Source of the DNA: a virus
Reading direction: 5' to 3' (one strand)
DNA length: 24,952 bases
Virus record (IMG/VR): IMGVR_UViG_3300008627_000820
Span: 1-24,952 of that record
Positions 23,004 to 24,952 of this stretch are shown piece after piece. The notes under the pieces are model-generated. The model was given only the letters and a program-made list of their open reading frames with translations, had not been told where the DNA came from and did not search any database. Position 1 is the stretch's first letter. The number at the start of each line of letters is the position of its first letter. Both the position numbers and the translations under genes were made by a program.

Positions 23004-24464
23004 ATGACGACCCGCCCCGCAGCCCGCACCGCCCGCCACGTCGACGCCGTCTATGGCGTCAGCCGCTGGACGGATTACCTCTACACGCGCCGGCACGAGA
23101 TCGACCCGCTGCGCGCGAAGATCGCCGCGACGACTCGCGCGATGACCGGCGCGAACACGAACGCGGCCGAGCTGCGCCGGCAGCGGCGGCTCGCGCAGTC
23201 CCTCGGCCGCGAGCTGTTCGCGCGGCTGCTCGACGGCGACGCCGTGCAGCAGCTCGAAAGCCCGGCCGCTGGCACCGACACGCTGCAGCAGCTGCACGGC
23301 GCGCTCGCCGAGCTGCCCGAATTCGATACGCTGCGTCAGCAGACCGCCGGCGACGCCGACATGGCGGCGCTGGCCGCGGCCGAGCTGCTGAGCACGGTCC
23401 CGTCCGCACTCGCTGCGATCGAGCGCGAGCAGCAGCGCGAGCAGCAGCAGCAGCAGCGCCGGGATCGCGGTCTGCGCGTCCGCGGCGCTGCTGCAGACCC
23501 GGCCGGCGCTGTTCGCCGCGCGATGCGGGCCGCGACCGGCTCGGCCGCGAAGCGCGCCGCGGCGGCCGCGGCCGATCTGAACGGGCTCCAGCCCGGGCTC
23601 GGCGACTGCCCGCCGGCGAACGAGCAGGAAGATCCCAGCCGGCTGCAGCTCGCGCAGCGTCTGCAGCGCGACGAGCGGCTGCGCCGGATCATGAGGCTCG
23701 CCGGCCGGCTGCAGCGGATCGCCGCGGACACGCGGCCCATGCGCGACGACCGCGGGCGCGATGAGCTGGTCGGCGTGACGCTGGGCGGCGATCTGCCGAT
23801 CGCTCTGCCGCCTGAGCGCGCGCTTATGCGTCACCCACGTATGCGTCGCGTGCAGCTCGCGAAGCTCGCCGACCGCCGGATCGCGCAGTATCGTCTCGTC
23901 GGCAAGTCCCCTCAGGGCCGCGGCCCGATCGTCGTCATGCTCGACGAGTCCGGGTCCATGCGCCGTCGCGAGCGCTTCTCGTGGGCCGCCGCGATCGCGA
24001 TCGCGTGTCTTGGGATCGCGGCGAACGAGCGCCGGGCCTGCACGATCATCGGCTTCGCCGCATCCATTCGTCGCGTGTACCGGCTCGAAGCGAATGGCAC
24101 CGCGCGCGATCTCGCGACCGGGCAGCAGCTCGACGGCGTCGCCGAGATCGCGCTGCGGATCGCCGGCGTTTCGCCGCGCGGCGGGACGACATTCGACGCG
24201 CCGCTGCGGCGGGCGCTGCAGCTCGGCGCGGCCGGCGCGCGCGCCGATCTCGTGCTCGTGACTGATGGTCACGCCGACGCGAGCGAGAGCACGCTGCAGC
24301 AGCTCGCCGACGCGCGCGCCGAGCACGGGCTGCGGTGCTTCGGACTGACGGTGGGCGGCGGCTCGCTCGGCGCTGCGGTCGCGCAGATCTGCGATCGGAT
24401 CGTCGACCTCGACGCCGCGATCGGCGACAGCGATGCGAAGGGGGTGGCCGGTGCGCTGCCCTGA
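23004..24464 (+). CDS. ViaA-like VWA-domain partner of the AAA+ ATPase
   Basis: This 486-residue protein starts at ATG 23004 with ACAGGAG seven bases upstream; the frame is open further back but overlaps the ATPase gene there. The N-terminal half is helical and Arg/Ala-rich with a Gln run (EREQQREQQQQQ, about 139-150). The C-terminal half is a von Willebrand A domain with a complete MIDAS: DESGS at 314-318, Thr395/396 (GGTTF) and Asp421 (VTDGHAD). The MIDAS coordinates a divalent metal and binds a protein ligand. Length and layout match ViaA (483 residues), the partner of RavA in E. coli. CobT-like and CoxE-like VWA proteins are alternatives. The next gene overlaps its end by 14 bases. Confidence 0.85.
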   Translation: MTTRPAARTARHVDAVYGVSRWTDYLYTRRHEIDPLRAKIAATTRAMTGANTNAAELRRQRRLAQSLGRELFARLLDGDAVQQLESPAAGTDTLQQLHGALAELPEFDTLRQQTAGDADMAALAAAELLSTVPSALAAIEREQQREQQQQQRRDRGLRVRGAAADPAGAVRRAMRAATGSAAKRAAAAAADLNGLQPGLGDCPPANEQEDPSRLQLAQRLQRDERLRRIMRLAGRLQRIAADTRPMRDDRGRDELVGVTLGGDLPIALPPERALMRHPRMRRVQLAKLADRRIAQYRLVGKSPQGRGPIVVMLDESGSMRRRERFSWAAAIAIACLGIAANERRACTIIGFAASIRRVYRLEANGTARDLATGQQLDGVAEIALRIAGVSPRGGTTFDAPLRRALQLGAAGARADLVLVTDGHADASESTLQQLADARAEHGLRCFGLTVGGGSLGAAVAQICDRIVDLDAAIGDSDAKGVAGALP

Positions 24465-24915
24465 TCGCCGGGTCGCCCGGGCGCAGATCGTCGGCGCGCT
24501 GCACGCGCTCGCGCCGATCTGCGACAGCTTCGCGCCGGTCGGCGAGCTGACAGCGGACGCACGACTCGCGCTCGGCGGGCTCGGCGGGATCACGGGCGCG
24601 CAGCTCGCGCAGATGCGGCGGGTCGCCGGCCGCTGGTCTGCGCTCGACTCGCGGCTGCGATCGCTGCTCGCGAAGCACGCCCGCCGTGGGCCGGTGCAGG
24701 GGGCGCTCTGGCTGCTCCTGCTGCGCCGCGGCTGTGTAGATCCGTCGCCGGCGGTGCGCGGCAGCCTCGCCCGTCTGTGGGCCGACGAATACGGCACCTC
24801 GCCATCTATCGAGCTGCTGCCGGTCGCCCGGCTGCGGCGACTCTACCCCGACAGCGGCTCGCCCGAGCCGCAGATCCCGCGCCGGAACGGCGCTTACACA
24901 CAGGAGCAGACATGA
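24451..24915 (+). CDS. Unknown protein translationally coupled to the VWA gene
   Basis: This 154-residue protein starts at GTG 24451 with an AGGGGG Shine-Dalgarno seven bases upstream, inside the end of the VWA gene. An in-frame ATG at 24433 lacks a good SD. It is helical throughout: ARAQIVGALHALAPICDSFAPV, GITGAQLAQMRRVAGRW, LRSLLAKHARRGPVQGALWLLLLRRG and VRGSLARLWADEYG, ending in a Pro-rich basic tail. No catalytic motif or family is recognised. The tight overlap with the VWA gene means it is made together with it, so it may be another component or target of the AAA+/VWA machine. The stop overlaps the following ATG as ATGA. Confidence 0.6.
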   Translation: MRCPDRRVARAQIVGALHALAPICDSFAPVGELTADARLALGGLGGITGAQLAQMRRVAGRWSALDSRLRSLLAKHARRGPVQGALWLLLLRRGCVDPSPAVRGSLARLWADEYGTSPSIELLPVARLRRLYPDSGSPEPQIPRRNGAYTQEQT

Positions 24916-24952
24916 GCCGAAACCCCGACACCGACCGCGCATGGGCGTGGGT
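24912..24952 (+). CDS. Start of a further gene, cut by the window end
   Basis: An ATG at 24912 overlaps the preceding stop as ATGA and has ACACAGGAG upstream, the same SD context as the VWA gene and the coiled-coil gene. Only 13 residues are visible (MSRNPDTDRAWAW), too few for any assignment. It belongs to the same transcriptional unit as the VWA gene. Confidence 0.5.
   Translation, partial: MSRNPDTDRAWAW

Noticed and set aside
21715-24464. Calling the pair CobS/CobT (cobaltochelatase)
   Set aside because: The ATPase motifs around YFQ-LLT, FTTPDEVFGP and GRYERATSGY are closer to RavA, and no cobalamin gene is nearby.
22980-24797. 605-residue minus-strand frame opposite the VWA gene
   Set aside because: The + strand carries an intact MIDAS and good SD; the minus frame has Arg-rich composition typical of high-GC shadows.
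1-24952. tRNA genes, CRISPR arrays, insertion sequences, integrase or attachment site
   Set aside because: No cloverleaf-like sequence, regularly spaced repeat array, transposase or recombinase motif was seen in the short intergenic gaps or in the frames read.

Overview
The window is one strand of a high-GC tailed phage (or prophage) genome. It runs from the head-tail connector genes through the tail morphogenesis cluster and a lysis-type cassette into an accessory block. The gene order (connectors, tail terminator, tail tube, two-frame tail assembly chaperone, 1561-residue tape measure, large tip proteins) is that of a long, flexible, non-contractile tail, so a siphovirus-like member of Caudoviricetes. 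All genes are on the + strand, tightly packed, often with ATGA or GTGA overlaps and with many GTG starts. No tRNA, integrase, CRISPR array or insertion sequence is visible. The host cannot be read from the window. A spanin-like pair of membrane proteins hints at a Gram-negative host, but weakly.

Layout. 1-1427: the end of one gene, a sulfotransferase-type P-loop protein and a connector-like protein. 1485-4418: an unusual 977-residue protein with three successive glycosyltransferase-A modules. 4419-5399: neck and tail-terminator proteins. 5399-5976: two small zinc-ribbon proteins, the second resembling phage Mu Com. 6081-7516: the tail tube protein, then a G/GT chaperone pair with an in-phase CCCTTTC slippery heptamer for a -1 frameshift. 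7587-12272: the tape measure, with an 11-residue Leu-Pro repeat near its C-terminus. 12283-18494: three tail-tip or fibre proteins, including a lectin-like protein and a sialidase-like Asp-box protein. 18555-20286: membrane-associated proteins (holin and spanin candidates, no recognisable endolysin).

20408-24952 is the most interesting part. It holds a coiled-coil protein of unknown family, a RavA-type MoxR AAA+ ATPase, a ViaA-like VWA (von Willebrand factor A) protein, an unknown protein overlapping the VWA gene, and the start of another gene. The first three are each preceded by the same 17-bp dyad (TAACYGNNNASSGGTTA) and similar leaders. They therefore look like a small regulon built around a phage-borne AAA+/VWA chaperone machine.

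Several structural genes share a different leader: GATAC about 35-47 nt before the start codon, followed by a Shine-Dalgarno sequence. This suggests a separate late promoter class. The sulfotransferase-like gene and the triple glycosyltransferase together suggest that the virion or the host surface is covalently modified. That function is inferred, not shown.
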